DNA of 64,000 bases from Labilithrix sp. (GTDB lineage Bacteria > Myxococcota_A > Polyangia > Polyangiales > Polyangiaceae). Of this stretch, positions 9,001 to 18,322 are shown one piece after another. Under the pieces are notes generated by a model. It was not told where the DNA came from. It did not search any database and saw only the letters and a program-made list of their open reading frames with translations. Every line of letters begins with the position of its first letter. The first letter of the stretch is position 1. Where the stretch lies: positions 62,001 to 126,000 of the forward strand of contig JAHBWA010000003.1 in assembly GCA_019637195.1 (NCBI GenBank), written 5' to 3'. The position numbers and the translations under genes were made by a program.

Positions 9001-11275
9001 CACGTTGGCCGCCACGAAGCCGAAGTTCCTCGTGATCGGGCTGGAAGGAGCAACCAAGACCATCCTCGATGGCGCTGGCGCGACGTCCGGATGGAGCGTG
9101 TACAACGCGGCGGTCATCTCGTCGCTGACGTTCCAAAAAACGACGCGATCGCTGTACCTCTACGCGCCGTCGCGCGAGGTGAGGGTGGTCGACGTCGTGG
9201 CCAGAGACAACGCGGCCCCGGGCTCGCAGGCGGCAGGCGTCTACGTCGACACCCTCGCGCAGCTGCACGTCGTCGGGTCGACGTTCCTGAACAACACGGG
9301 GGTCACGACGACGAATCAGCTCTACGTCGGCAGTGGCACGGCGACGCTCGTCAACACGGTGGTATCGGGACAGGGCTCGGGCCCGATGGTGGGGAAGGCG
9401 CTGAGCGCGACGCTCACGACGAACCACTGCTTGGTGGTGGGACAGACGCTCACGGGGACGGGCAACCTCGCCGGCTCGACCGACCCAAAGCTGCGATCGG
9501 ACGGCCGCCTCCGCTGGGACTCCCCGCTCCGGGGGGCGGGAGGGAACGTCGCCCAGTCGCGCGTCGACATGGATGGCGAGCCTCGACCGAGCAGCGCGCC
9601 GGACATCGGCGCGGACCAGTTTGTCGACTCCGATGCCGACGATCTGGCGGACATGTGGGAGCTGGAGCACGCGGGAGACCTCACCACGCTGACGAGTCGG
9701 GTCCAGGACGCCGACGGGGATGGCCTGTCGAACGAGGACGAGTACGTCCAGGATACGCACCCGACCGTGGCCGACACGGACGGCGACGGCCTGTCCGATG
9801 GCGACGAGTTGAACGTTCACGGGACGAACCCGTTGAAGACCGACACGGACGGCGACGACATGCCCGACGGGTGGGAGGTGACCCATGGGCTCGCGCCGCT
9901 GGTGGCGGATGGCTTCGAGGATGCGGACGGAGACCGCTACCCGAACGTGTTCGAGTACGCGGGGGCGACGAGCCCGGTCGACGCGAACTCGAAGCCGACG
10001 CCGACGTTCGTGGTGGATGGTGCGGGAGGGGGGACCCACACCACAGTGAGCGCGGCGATCGCCGCGGCGAACGTGCAGAACGGAGCGTACCAGATCATCG
10101 GGATCGCGCCCGGAGTCTACACGGGGGCGGCGAATCTTGGCAGCGTGGGATTCGCTTCGACGAAACCGAAGTTCTTGGTCATCGGGCTGCAAGGTGCAGA
10201 GAAGACGATCATCGACGGCGGCGGCACCGCGACCGGGTGGGCCGTCTACAACGCGGCGGTCATCGCGTCGTTGACGCTTCGAAAGACGACGCGAGCGCTC
10301 CTCGTCTCTGCGGCGACCCACGAAGTGCGGCTGGTCGATCTCTTGGTGCGAGACAACGCGATCGCGAGCGCGTACCCGTCCGGCGTGCACGTCCAATCGG
10401 TGGCTCGGCTGCACGTGGTGGGATCGACGTTCCTGAACAACACGGGGTTCGCGACGGCACATCAGATCTACGTCGCCAGTGGTGCGGCGACGCTGGTGAA
10501 CACCGTGGTCTGGGGCGAGGCGCCAGGTCCGATGGTGGGTAAGGCGACCGGCGCGACACTCACGACGAACCACTGTTTGGTGGCTGGGCAGACGCTCACG
10601 GGGACGGGCAACCTGGACGGAGCCTTGGACCCTGGCCTTCGTTCCGACGGACGCCTGCGAACGGACTCCCCGCTCCGAGGAGCCGGCGGGAGCGTTGCGC
10701 AGTCGCGCGTCGATATGGACGGCGAGCTTCGACCGATGAGCGCGCCCGACATCGGCGTGGACCAATTCAACGACGCGGATGAGGACGGGCTCCCCGACGG
10801 ATGGGAGGTCGCGCGCTTCGGCAACACGACGTCGATCTCGGGCGGGGACGACGAGGACGGGGATGGCCTGTCCAACGTCGAAGAGTACGACCTAGAGACC
10901 GACTTGTTCAATCCAGATACGGACGGCGACGGCGTGATCGACGGACTCGAAGTCGCTCACGGATTGAACCCGCACGTCATCGATTCCGATGACCTGGGAA
11001 TGGATTTGAACGGCGACGGTGTCCTCGACAGCATCGGTGTCCAGTTGGGGTATGCGCCTCATCATTTCGACAGCGACGGCGACGGGATCTCCAACGAGGA
11101 GGAGGCGCTCATGTGCACCAACGGTCTTCGTGCAGATACGGATGGCGACGGCGTTCCGGATGACGTGGACGCATTCCCGCAAGACCCCTTGATGAGCGTG
11201 CTTCCTTCGAACGAGGAGGATGTGACCGCCCCTGTGATCACGCTCACGGCCCCTTGGTACGCGGTCGAAGAGTAA
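6050..11275 (+). CDS. Lipoprotein with four beta-helix/TSP3 repeat units
   Basis: 1,741 residues. The ATG at 6050 has AAGGAG five bases upstream. After a long basic n-region (about 54 residues) comes a hydrophobic stretch ending in LALALAVTSC, a lipobox, so the protein is probably lipid-anchored outside the cytoplasm. From about residue 170 it has four copies of a ~382-residue unit. Each unit has a right-handed beta-helix-like part, a conserved DSPLRG...SAPDIGVDQF segment (seen in 'choice-of-anchor Q' surface proteins) and Asp-rich calcium-binding DTDGDGLSDGDE repeats of thrombospondin type 3 kind. The C-terminus has further TSP3 repeats, then VTAPVITLTAPW, which resembles the first strand of an Ig-like domain that stops abruptly. 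It lies 31 bp before the RHS gene, probably in one operon, and may be its surface partner. Confidence 0.85.
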   Translation: MSTRLDACRRLVLFIRSVLGLSGADTGQRSLSSLQRSSVPRPWVPASATHGSGHRVCLVTLALALAVTSCDATVDEARETPVRVGSVAQALTDTDSDGMDDDWEVQHFGNLSQTSAGDFDADGMTNGEEFLYGFVPTTPDAFEDADGDRYPNIFEIRNSSDPNDADSKPTPTFVVNGAGGGTHTTVSAAVNAANVQNGAYQIIGIAPGVYTGTANVSGVTLAAAKPKFLVIGLEGAAKTVIEGDGTTYGWNVYNAAVVASLTFRRTRLALFVSAASQEVRMVDLAVRDNAIGSGSYASGVHVSSLARLHVVGSTFLNNTGFATAHQIYVGSGAATIVNTVVSGDASGPMLAKATSATLTTNHCLVKGQTLTGTGNLAGATDPKLRSDGRLLWDSPLRGAGGSVAQSRVDMDGESRPSSAPDIGVDQFVDSDSDDLADRWELDHAGDLTTLTGRTQDADGDGLSNEEEYRGGTNPAVADTDGDGLSDGDEVNVHGTNPLNNDTDGDDMPDAWEVTHGLAPLVADGFEDADGDRYPNVFEYVGSTDPSDPGSKPAPTFVVNGAGGGTHTTVSAAVAAANVQNGAYQIIGIAPGVYTGSSNVNGITLAAAKPKFLVIGLEGAAKTVLQGDGSTHGWNVYNAAVIASLTFRKTAAPFYVSAPSSELRMVDVVVTDNGASSSYASGLHVASIARLNVIGSTFLNNAGFSTARQIYVGAGAAMIVNTVVWGETTGPMLAKATSATLTTNHCLVKGQTLSGTGNLAGTTDPKLQPDGHLRWDSPLRGEGGSVVQSRIDIDGELRPSSAPDIGVDQFVDSDADELADRWELEHAGDLTTLTGRAQDADGDGLSNDEEYRIGTHPTVADTDGDGLSDGDEVNIHGTNPFSADTDGDDMPDAWEVAHGLAPLVADAFEDADGDRYPNVFEYAGSTDPSDPESQPSPTFVVDGTGGGTHTTVSAAVNAANVQNGAYQIVGLAPGVYSGSANLSGVTLAATKPKFLVIGLEGATKTILDGAGATSGWSVYNAAVISSLTFQKTTRSLYLYAPSREVRVVDVVARDNAAPGSQAAGVYVDTLAQLHVVGSTFLNNTGVTTTNQLYVGSGTATLVNTVVSGQGSGPMVGKALSATLTTNHCLVVGQTLTGTGNLAGSTDPKLRSDGRLRWDSPLRGAGGNVAQSRVDMDGEPRPSSAPDIGADQFVDSDADDLADMWELEHAGDLTTLTSRVQDADGDGLSNEDEYVQDTHPTVADTDGDGLSDGDELNVHGTNPLKTDTDGDDMPDGWEVTHGLAPLVADGFEDADGDRYPNVFEYAGATSPVDANSKPTPTFVVDGAGGGTHTTVSAAIAAANVQNGAYQIIGIAPGVYTGAANLGSVGFASTKPKFLVIGLQGAEKTIIDGGGTATGWAVYNAAVIASLTLRKTTRALLVSAATHEVRLVDLLVRDNAIASAYPSGVHVQSVARLHVVGSTFLNNTGFATAHQIYVASGAATLVNTVVWGEAPGPMVGKATGATLTTNHCLVAGQTLTGTGNLDGALDPGLRSDGRLRTDSPLRGAGGSVAQSRVDMDGELRPMSAPDIGVDQFNDADEDGLPDGWEVARFGNTTSISGGDDEDGDGLSNVEEYDLETDLFNPDTDGDGVIDGLEVAHGLNPHVIDSDDLGMDLNGDGVLDSIGVQLGYAPHHFDSDGDGISNEEEALMCTNGLRADTDGDGVPDDVDAFPQDPLMSVLPSNEEDVTAPVITLTAPWYAVEE
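6563..11149 (+). repeat. Four tandem ~1,146-bp units inside the lipoprotein gene
   Basis: The codon run for TFVV recurs at 6563, 7712, 8858 and 10004, giving periods of 1149, 1146 and 1146 bp (383, 382 and 382 residues). Units are similar at both DNA and protein level, which points to recent tandem duplication. The last unit passes into a shorter TSP3-rich tail. Confidence 0.92.
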
Positions 11276-11306
11276 CCGTCAGTCGACGCCATTCAACGAG
11301 ATTTCG

Positions 11307-14300
11307 ATGAATCGATTTTTGCCTCGCCTCGCCTCGGTGGTCGCCTACGTCGGGTTGCTGACGCTATTCGGATGTTCCGGCATGGTGGATTCCAGCCCTC
11401 CCTCGTCCTCGGAGGAATCGTCGAACGAGCATCGTTTCGACCCGACGGTCCCGCGAACGCCAAAGGCGAGCGAGAGTCTCACCCTGGCGTCGGACTGGCA
11501 GCCGCCGAGTCCTACGCGGAGCCAGAGGGCGCGCCCCAAGGCGCGCGTGGAGCCGTCGCGGCAGTACGGGGCGCCGACTCCGCTCGTCGGCGCGAATCCG
11601 TCGGACGTCGACGTCGGCGCTGTGCCGTTCTTTCCGGAACCGCTGCGGGCCGTCCCCGGTACGTCGAGCGAAGCGGAGACTCGATCGCTGGCCGACGCGC
11701 TTCGCCAGGCGCAGTCGCTTGACGACAGCGGGCTCGATGCGCTTCGTCTCCTGGTCGAGACGTATCCACGGTCCCGATGGGCGCCGAGCCTGCACCTTAA
11801 CCTCGGCTCAATCTCCTACGACGCCGGATACTTTCAGGACGCGCTCACGCACTGGAAGGCGGCGTGGGACCTGGCGAAGGACGGCCAGGATCTCGCGTCG
11901 CAACAGATTGCCAACCAGGCTCTCGCCGAGTACGCAAAGATGAACGCGCGCGTCGGACGAATGACGGAGCTCGAGGCGATCGTAGAGCATGCGCGCGAGC
12001 GCAACTTCATGGGCGATGCCCGCGTCAAGATGTCGAGCGCGCTCGAGGGGCTCTGGGTGATGCAGCACCGACCCGGAGTGGCGTTCCGGTGCGGGCCTTA
12101 CGCGCTCCTAAACGTCGCGGCGGAGCTGAACCCCGAGGCCGTGAGGGGAATGACGCAGTTCCTCGAGAGGGTGCAGTCGCCGCCGACGGGGTTCTCCTTG
12201 TCGGAGGTTCAGGGGATGTCCTCGCAGCTCGGGTTGAACTTGCAGGCGGTCAAGCGGGCGCCTGGAACGAGCATCACGGTGCCCTCGGTCGTTCACCTGA
12301 AAGTCGGGCACTTCGGCGCCCTCGTGCGTGCGCTGAACGGCCGGTTTCTCTTGAAAGACCCGACGTTCGGCAACGAGACGTGGCTGACCCGCGAGGCGTT
12401 GGAGCATGAGGCGAGCGGCTACTTTCTGATTCGCGCTGGGGATCTGCCCACCGGCTGGACGCGAGCGACGGGGGACGAAGCCAAGGCGATCTACGGAAAA
12501 GGGTACTCCGGGAACATGGGTCCCGACGAGACCGGCCCGGAAGACCGCAAGAGGGGCGGTGGCGGAGGCGGCGGAGGCGGCGGAGGCGGCGGTGGCGATT
12601 GCAAGGACCGGGGCGGGCCGCTCGCGATGGCTACGTATGAGTTTCACGTCCTCGCAGCGAGTCTGCACATCGAGGACACCCCTGTTGGGTACTCAGCCGC
12701 GGTCGGTCCTGAAGTGCGCGTCCAGGTGGGCTACAACCAGCGCGAGTCGGGCCAACCCTCGACGATCCAGTTTACAAGTTTCGGACCTCAGTTCGTAAGC
12801 AACTGGATTTCGTACATAGTGGACAACACGAGCAATCCCTCGGCGAACATTTCGCTTCGCAAGCGAGCCGGCGGTGGCGAGGTTCATGCCGGGTTCAATG
12901 TCGGCACGCAATCGTTTGCGATGCAGCCGAAGTCGGCGAGCGTCCTTTATCGACTTTCGGCGAACACCTACAAGAAGGTGTACTCGGATGGTGGTGAGGA
13001 ATATTACGAGCAGTACATCGGAACAACCGGCTCGCAGCGTAGGGTGTTCCTGTCACGCATCGTCGATCCCCAAGGCAACGAGGTTGCGATCGAGTACGAT
13101 AACGTCTATCCGGCTCGGATCCATCGGATCGTCGACGCGAGCGGTCTACCCACCGTCTTTCAGTACGGGTATCCGGGGCAGCCGTACCTCGTGACGAGCA
13201 TCGAAGACCCTTTTGGCAGGGAGGCGACCTTCGCTTACACCACCGTGGGCGGGATCGTGCGGCTTCAGTCGATCGAGGACACCGACGGAATCGTCTCGTC
13301 GTTCGGCTACAGTCCGGCGGGCGAGATCGTCGAGATGACGACGCCGTATGGGACGACGCGGTTCGGGTTGAGCCCGCTGTTCACGACTGGCTCTGGCCAC
13401 CGGTTGATCCGCTACGTCGAGGCGACCGACCCGCTTGGGCAGAAGGAGCGGGTCGAATACAACACGAGCTCGGAAGAGACCGGCGTCCCTGCCACCTTGG
13501 AGCTGCCTCGCCCGAGCACGTCGGTCGTGAGCTTCGTGACGACCGGCAATGACAACCGAAACTCGTTCTACTGGGACAAGCTGCAGATGAAGCTGGCGCC
13601 CGGCAATCACCTGAAGGCGCACCGCTACCACTGGGTTCAGCCGTCGACGGCGGACGTTGCGATGAGCATCCTCGAGAGTGAGGTGCCGCCGCTCGAGGGT
13701 CGCATCTTCTACAACTACCCTGGCCAGACGCAGCCCTACATTCAAGGCACGCTCGCGTCGCCGTCGGTCGTGGCGCGGGTGGTGAAGGATGCGCAGGGGA
13801 ACGACCACACCCAGGCGACGAAATACCAGTACAACGCCGTCGGGAAGGTCACGCGGACGACGGACCCGATGGGGCGTGAGACGCTCCTCGAGTACGACAC
13901 GAACGGCGTGGACGTTGTCGTGGTCAAGCAGAAGACCGGCGTATCGGGCGGGCTACCCGTGTGGACGACCGTGACTTCCTATACGTACGGCTCCGGAGCT
14001 CCGCCGCATCGGCCTGCGACCATGACGGACGGCGCGGGACAGACGACGCAGTACACGTACTCGTCGAGCACCGGTCAGGTGCTGACGATCGAGAACGCGA
14101 AGGGGGAGGTCACGACGTTCACGTACGAGACGAACCCGTCGGATCCAGCCTACGGGAGACTGTTGTCGATCACCGGTGACGTCGCCGGCGGAAACCGATC
14201 GTTCACGTACGACAGCTACGGTCGCGTGTTGACGTCGACGGACTCGGATGGCTACGCGCTCACATACGACTACGACGCGCTCGATCGCGTGCGGACCGTC

Positions 14301-16517
14301 ACGTATCCGGACGGCACGTTCGAACAGTTCGAGTACGCGGACCACAGCCTTGTTGCGTCGAGGGACCGGGAAGGCCGGTGGACGCGTCACATGTACAACG
14401 GGCTTCGTGAGCGCGTGCTGACGCAGGATCCGGCGCTCCGCCTGACACAGTTCCAGTGGTGTCGATGCGGTGAGCTCCGCCGGTTCGTCGATGGGAACGG
14501 CAACATCACGGAATGGCAGCGCGACGAGCGGAGTCGGGTGACGAAGAAGATCCACGCGGACGCGACCTTCGACACGTACGCGTACGACTTCTCCGGACGG
14601 CTCGTCTCCGAGGTCGATCCGATGTCGCGAACGGTCACCTATGCGTACACGCTCGACGACCGCGTCTCGAAGAAGGACTACAGCGACTCAGCCACGCCGG
14701 ACGTCACGTACACCTACGACGCGTGGTACCCACGCGTGGCGTCGCGGCAGGACGGCGCGGGCACGACGACGTTCACGTATCACCCGCACGGGGTCAGCAC
14801 GCTCGGAGCCGGTCAGGTCGCGCTGGTGAACGGGCCGCTATCGAACGACACGCTGAAGCATACGTACGACGCGCTGGGTCGGCTGAAGAAGCTGGAGATC
14901 GTGGATGACGCGACGCAGTCGGTCGCGAGCTACGCGGAGGAATACACGTTCGACGCTCGCGGGCGGGTGACGGCGGTGGCGAACAACCTCGGCAGTACGT
15001 CGTACGCGTTCGTGGGTCAATCGGGCCGCACGTCGACGGTGGACTACCCGAACGGGATGCAGACGCTCTACGATTACTACGGCGTGACCGGGGATCTTCT
15101 CCTGAAGCAGATCAAGAATCTGTCGGCGGGCCCGAGCCCGAGCGTGATCTCGCAGTTCGACTACACGTACCGCCCGGATCGGTCGGTGGAGACGTGGACG
15201 GTAGAGCAGGGAAGCGGAGCGACGACGTGGTCCTTCGGGTACGACGCGTCGCGCCAGCTGACGGCGGCGACGCTCCGGGACGGAAGCCAAAACGTGCTGG
15301 AGTCGCACTCGTATGGGTATGACAAGGCCGGGAACCGAATCCAGGTGGGGACGGGAACGGCTTCGCCGCGGAACTACGCGACGAACAACCTGAACCAGCT
15401 CGTGTCGGAACGGGACCACGGGCGGACGACGTTCGGGGGCTTCGTGGACGAGCCCGCGAAGGTGAAGGTGAACGGGAGGCCTGCGAAGGTGCTGTCGACG
15501 GACGGCGGCGCGCCCTACCGCTTCGAGGCGCTGGTGGACCTCGACGCTGGCGCGAACACCGTGGTGGTCGAGGCGCGCGACGGCAACGACAACGTTGCGA
15601 CCAAGAACTACACGGTCACGACGACGGGGACGTCGAAGATGTACGAGTACGACGCGACGGGCAACCTGCGGTACGAGAAGCTGCCGGGGGGCAGCGTGGT
15701 GAGGGAGTATCGCTGGGACCAGCAGAACCGGCTGGTGCGGGTGCTCGAAGGCACGCATGAGTCGGTCTACGAGTACGACGGAGAGTCGCGACGCGTCCGC
15801 ATCAAGGAGCTGACGAGCAGCGTCGAGACGAAGAACGAGACGTTCGTGTGGTGTGGCTCGCGGATCTGCCAGAAGCGGAACTCTGGCGGGGTGGTCAGGA
15901 GCTACTTCAAAGAGGGGTTTGAAGAAGGGGCCAACGACTACTTCTACACGCGTGACCATCTTCGGAGCGTCAGGGAGGTCGTGGCGAGTGACGGAAGCAC
16001 GGTGGCTTCTCGCCGAACCTACGACCCTTGGGGCAAGGGGACCGAAACCGGCTCCGGGTCGCTCACGGACTTTGGATTCACGGGCCATTACTTTGACCGC
16101 CCGACCGGGCTCGGCCTTCCGCAGTACCGTGGCTACGATCCGAACCTCGGGCGGTGGCTGAGCAAGGATCCCGCTGGCCTCGACGGTGGGCTGAACCTCT
16201 ACGGCTACGTGGACAACGACCCCATCAACGGGATCGATCCATCGGGGCTCTGGAAGATCTGCGTACAGATCGTTCCGTTCGTGTGGATCTGCTACGAACG
16301 GCCTGACCCACCGAAGCCGCCGGACCAGTGCAAGCCGAAGAAGGACCCGACGCCTGAACCGAAACCGGAGCCGCAGAACAACTGCGCGGCCGTCTGCGAA
16401 CCATACCTTGGTCCTGGAAAGTGCTATTGGGGGAACGACGGGTACCAGTACTGCAACGACTGGACAGGCCAGCACGCTTACCAGCGTTGCTACAGCGAAT
16501 GCACGGGGAAACTATGA
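11307..16517 (+). CDS. RHS-repeat lipoprotein with C39-peptidase-like domain and polymorphic tip
   Basis: 1,736 residues. A signal peptide ending in LLTLFGC marks a lipoprotein. Residues ~120-230 look like helical TPR-type repeats. Residues ~255-380 resemble a C39 papain-fold peptidase: Cys262 in RCGPYAL, His335 in VGHFGALV and Asp351 in LKDPTFG line up as a catalytic triad. A run of about 15 glycines (bases ~12555-12599) precedes the YD/RHS repeats (about residues 480-1560). The conserved RHS core (DHLRSVREV, YDPNLGRWLSKDP, NLYGYVDNDP) ends near residue 1648. The 88-residue tip that follows is Pro- and Cys-rich and ends with CAAVC and CYSEC. RHS proteins form a shell that encloses a C-terminal toxin; that this short tip is a toxin is inferred. 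The stop overlaps the next gene (ATGA). Confidence 0.9.
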   Translation: MNRFLPRLASVVAYVGLLTLFGCSGMVDSSPPSSSEESSNEHRFDPTVPRTPKASESLTLASDWQPPSPTRSQRARPKARVEPSRQYGAPTPLVGANPSDVDVGAVPFFPEPLRAVPGTSSEAETRSLADALRQAQSLDDSGLDALRLLVETYPRSRWAPSLHLNLGSISYDAGYFQDALTHWKAAWDLAKDGQDLASQQIANQALAEYAKMNARVGRMTELEAIVEHARERNFMGDARVKMSSALEGLWVMQHRPGVAFRCGPYALLNVAAELNPEAVRGMTQFLERVQSPPTGFSLSEVQGMSSQLGLNLQAVKRAPGTSITVPSVVHLKVGHFGALVRALNGRFLLKDPTFGNETWLTREALEHEASGYFLIRAGDLPTGWTRATGDEAKAIYGKGYSGNMGPDETGPEDRKRGGGGGGGGGGGGGGDCKDRGGPLAMATYEFHVLAASLHIEDTPVGYSAAVGPEVRVQVGYNQRESGQPSTIQFTSFGPQFVSNWISYIVDNTSNPSANISLRKRAGGGEVHAGFNVGTQSFAMQPKSASVLYRLSANTYKKVYSDGGEEYYEQYIGTTGSQRRVFLSRIVDPQGNEVAIEYDNVYPARIHRIVDASGLPTVFQYGYPGQPYLVTSIEDPFGREATFAYTTVGGIVRLQSIEDTDGIVSSFGYSPAGEIVEMTTPYGTTRFGLSPLFTTGSGHRLIRYVEATDPLGQKERVEYNTSSEETGVPATLELPRPSTSVVSFVTTGNDNRNSFYWDKLQMKLAPGNHLKAHRYHWVQPSTADVAMSILESEVPPLEGRIFYNYPGQTQPYIQGTLASPSVVARVVKDAQGNDHTQATKYQYNAVGKVTRTTDPMGRETLLEYDTNGVDVVVVKQKTGVSGGLPVWTTVTSYTYGSGAPPHRPATMTDGAGQTTQYTYSSSTGQVLTIENAKGEVTTFTYETNPSDPAYGRLLSITGDVAGGNRSFTYDSYGRVLTSTDSDGYALTYDYDALDRVRTVTYPDGTFEQFEYADHSLVASRDREGRWTRHMYNGLRERVLTQDPALRLTQFQWCRCGELRRFVDGNGNITEWQRDERSRVTKKIHADATFDTYAYDFSGRLVSEVDPMSRTVTYAYTLDDRVSKKDYSDSATPDVTYTYDAWYPRVASRQDGAGTTTFTYHPHGVSTLGAGQVALVNGPLSNDTLKHTYDALGRLKKLEIVDDATQSVASYAEEYTFDARGRVTAVANNLGSTSYAFVGQSGRTSTVDYPNGMQTLYDYYGVTGDLLLKQIKNLSAGPSPSVISQFDYTYRPDRSVETWTVEQGSGATTWSFGYDASRQLTAATLRDGSQNVLESHSYGYDKAGNRIQVGTGTASPRNYATNNLNQLVSERDHGRTTFGGFVDEPAKVKVNGRPAKVLSTDGGAPYRFEALVDLDAGANTVVVEARDGNDNVATKNYTVTTTGTSKMYEYDATGNLRYEKLPGGSVVREYRWDQQNRLVRVLEGTHESVYEYDGESRRVRIKELTSSVETKNETFVWCGSRICQKRNSGGVVRSYFKEGFEEGANDYFYTRDHLRSVREVVASDGSTVASRRTYDPWGKGTETGSGSLTDFGFTGHYFDRPTGLGLPQYRGYDPNLGRWLSKDPAGLDGGLNLYGYVDNDPINGIDPSGLWKICVQIVPFVWICYERPDPPKPPDQCKPKKDPTPEPKPEPQNNCAAVCEPYLGPGKCYWGNDGYQYCNDWTGQHAYQRCYSECTGKL

Positions 16518-16876
16518 CCGCCGCTTTCGATCACTCGGCGATGGTGGATGTCTTTGAGCGACTCGATGAGTACGTATCGAGTGAACCTTCGCTTCACGGA
16601 CTGATGAGCATTTCACGAGCGCTATTGGCGCAAGCGAGGCGAATTGCGGATGGAGACTTCGACATCGAAGTTCTCGACGACGCGAAGGGACCAAGCCAGC
16701 TTCCAAGTCGTGAGGTTGCTCAACGGCTTATCTCGATCATGGCTTCCCTCCCTCCGCTCGAAGCGACGGAGACTCGTTCGCTCATCGCCGCATACGCGGC
16801 ACTGTTAGGCGGACTCGCCGGGAATATCACGCACCTGATTTATCGGGATTTTCCTGACCTCGTGCCGCGCCGGTAG
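16514..16876 (+). CDS. Candidate immunity protein for RHS tip 1
   Basis: 120 residues from the ATG at 16514, which overlaps the RHS stop in an ATGA, so the two genes are translationally coupled. The same frame is open further upstream, but the overlap makes this start the best choice. The protein is mostly helical, acidic and without signal peptide or membrane segment, as expected of a cytoplasmic antidote. I do not recognise the family. Its role is inferred from position directly behind a polymorphic RHS tip. It is not clearly related to the two immunity-like paralogues at 29347 and 33290. Confidence 0.7.
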   Translation: MTAAFDHSAMVDVFERLDEYVSSEPSLHGLMSISRALLAQARRIADGDFDIEVLDDAKGPSQLPSREVAQRLISIMASLPPLEATETRSLIAAYAALLGGLAGNITHLIYRDFPDLVPRR

Positions 16877-16898
16877 TGATGGAGGACAACCTTGTCGA

Positions 16899-17669
16899 TC
16901 AGAGGTCCGTGTCGCTCGGGTTGTCGCCAAGCAGCCGTTTCAAGAATCGGCCCCGGTCGTTCAAGAAGTCGCGGGTGAGTTGAACGTGCTCGGTGTGATC
17001 GTACTCGACCGGGCTGATGCCCCGCTCGTCTAGCTGGTAGATCGTTGCACCGGGGTAAGCGAGGACGATGGGTGCGTGCGTTGCGATGACGAACTGCGAA
17101 CCCTCCTCAAGCAGTTCGTGGACCCGGATGAGCAGAGAGAGCTGCCGTGAGGGGGAAAGAGCAGCCTCGGGTTCATCGAGGATGTAGAGGCCGTTCGGGC
17201 CAAAGCGGTGCTTCATCAGAGCGAGGAAGGACTCGCCATGCGACTGCTCGTGCAGAGATCGTCCCCCGTATGAGTCGATGACGGGCGGGCCGAGGGACGG
17301 CTCGGCATCGAGGCGCTCGATCTCCGTTGCCAGGTTGAAGAAGCTCTCGGCACGAAGGAAGAAGCCCGTGCTCGGGCGCCTTGGAGCCCGACCGAGGCGA
17401 ATGCATCGATGGAGTGGCGACTCCGAGCGCCTGGTGGCGAAGTTGAAATTGATCGTGCCGCCCTCGGCATTGAATCCGGACGCAACCGCCAGCGCTTCGA
17501 GGATGGTGGACTTCCCCGAGCCGTTCTCTCCAACGAAGTAGGTGACCGCCGACAACTCCAGCGCGTCGAGCGCCTGCACCGCAGGGAGCGAGAATGGGTA
17601 CACGTCGGGGTCCTCGATCCGATCTCGCATCAGGATGACGCTTCGCAGGAACGGCGCTTCGAGGCTCAT
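16899..17669 (-). CDS. AAA family ATPase, ABC/RecF-like
   Basis: 256 residues with a full ABC-type ATPase motif set: Walker A GENGSGKS (about residues 47-54), signature-like LHEQSHGES (about 143), Walker B YILDEPEAAL (about 163-172) and an H-loop ATHAP. The length fits small stand-alone predicted ATPases used in DNA repair or defence. The gene is convergent with the immunity gene and divergent from the integrative element genes. Whether it belongs to the element or to the RHS locus is unclear. No partner nuclease gene is adjacent. Confidence 0.85.
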   Translation of the reverse strand: MSLEAPFLRSVILMRDRIEDPDVYPFSLPAVQALDALELSAVTYFVGENGSGKSTILEALAVASGFNAEGGTINFNFATRRSESPLHRCIRLGRAPRRPSTGFFLRAESFFNLATEIERLDAEPSLGPPVIDSYGGRSLHEQSHGESFLALMKHRFGPNGLYILDEPEAALSPSRQLSLLIRVHELLEEGSQFVIATHAPIVLAYPGATIYQLDERGISPVEYDHTEHVQLTRDFLNDRGRFLKRLLGDNPSDTDL

Positions 17670-17749
17670 CAGTTCCGACCCTAGCCAGTCTTGCCTGCGA
17701 GTGCGAGCCCAGCATTCAGCCGACGATGACGTGATAGCGTTCGCGCTCG

Positions 17750-18202
17750 ATGCCGAAGCAAGCGACCAAGAAGAAGAGTCCGCGAAGGTCCGCGACGGCG
17801 GACCTTCATCTCTGGCTGGTGCCGTTCACGTTCGAGCGTCCGAGGACGAAGCAGCGGGGCAGCTTCCAGATGGTGGCCGAGGCGTTGACCCCCGACGACG
17901 CCATGGCTCGATGTCACGAGCGCCTCGTCGAGTTGGCGGCGACGACCGCGTTGTTCAAGGAGCCGGTCAAGTTGTACTCCGATGGGCTCATCCGCCTCTC
18001 CGGCGGCTTCGACGAGCCCGTGCTCTTGAACTTCGAGTTGCCCGACGTGCAGGGCCGGATCTCGAACCTCATGCCCGAGCAGGCCGAGCACGACGCGATG
18101 ATGTTCGTGGCCGACCACGATGCGACGGGATCGATCGAGCCGTTCGTCACCTTCGGAGACGACGACGGTGACGACGAGTCCGAGGTGCGGCTCACGAATT
18201 GA
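17750..18202 (+). CDS. Hypothetical protein, 150 aa, acidic C-terminus
   Basis: The N-terminus is very basic (MPKQATKKKSPRR), followed by a compact domain containing DLHLWLVPFTFERPRTK, and it ends in an Asp-rich tail. No known family is recognised. It lies just upstream of the serine recombinase gene. The first ~58 codons recur at 33029-33202 in a truncated copy next to another recombinase fragment, so this gene travels with such recombinases. The function is unknown; a DNA-associated role is only a guess from the basic N-terminus. Confidence 0.75.
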   Translation: MPKQATKKKSPRRSATADLHLWLVPFTFERPRTKQRGSFQMVAEALTPDDAMARCHERLVELAATTALFKEPVKLYSDGLIRLSGGFDEPVLLNFELPDVQGRISNLMPEQAEHDAMMFVADHDATGSIEPFVTFGDDDGDDESEVRLTN

Positions 18203-18322
18203 GCCTGGATTCCAGGGCCTGCGGAGGGCGAGATCCCCGCTCTGAAACCGTCCGTTTACGGCACAGCAAGTTCGCCCTCCGGCGACCCCCAAAAACCCGA
18301 GGTCCCGTGAGCGTCCGGAGCT

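Noticed and set aside
8132..10765. Long minus-strand open frame under the beta-helix lipoprotein
   Set aside because: It is repetitive only because the sense gene is repetitive. The translation is His/Arg/Val-rich with no fold.
6563..11149. Regular repeats considered as a CRISPR-like array
   Set aside because: The unit is over 1.1 kb and coding. No short repeat-spacer pattern occurs anywhere in the window.
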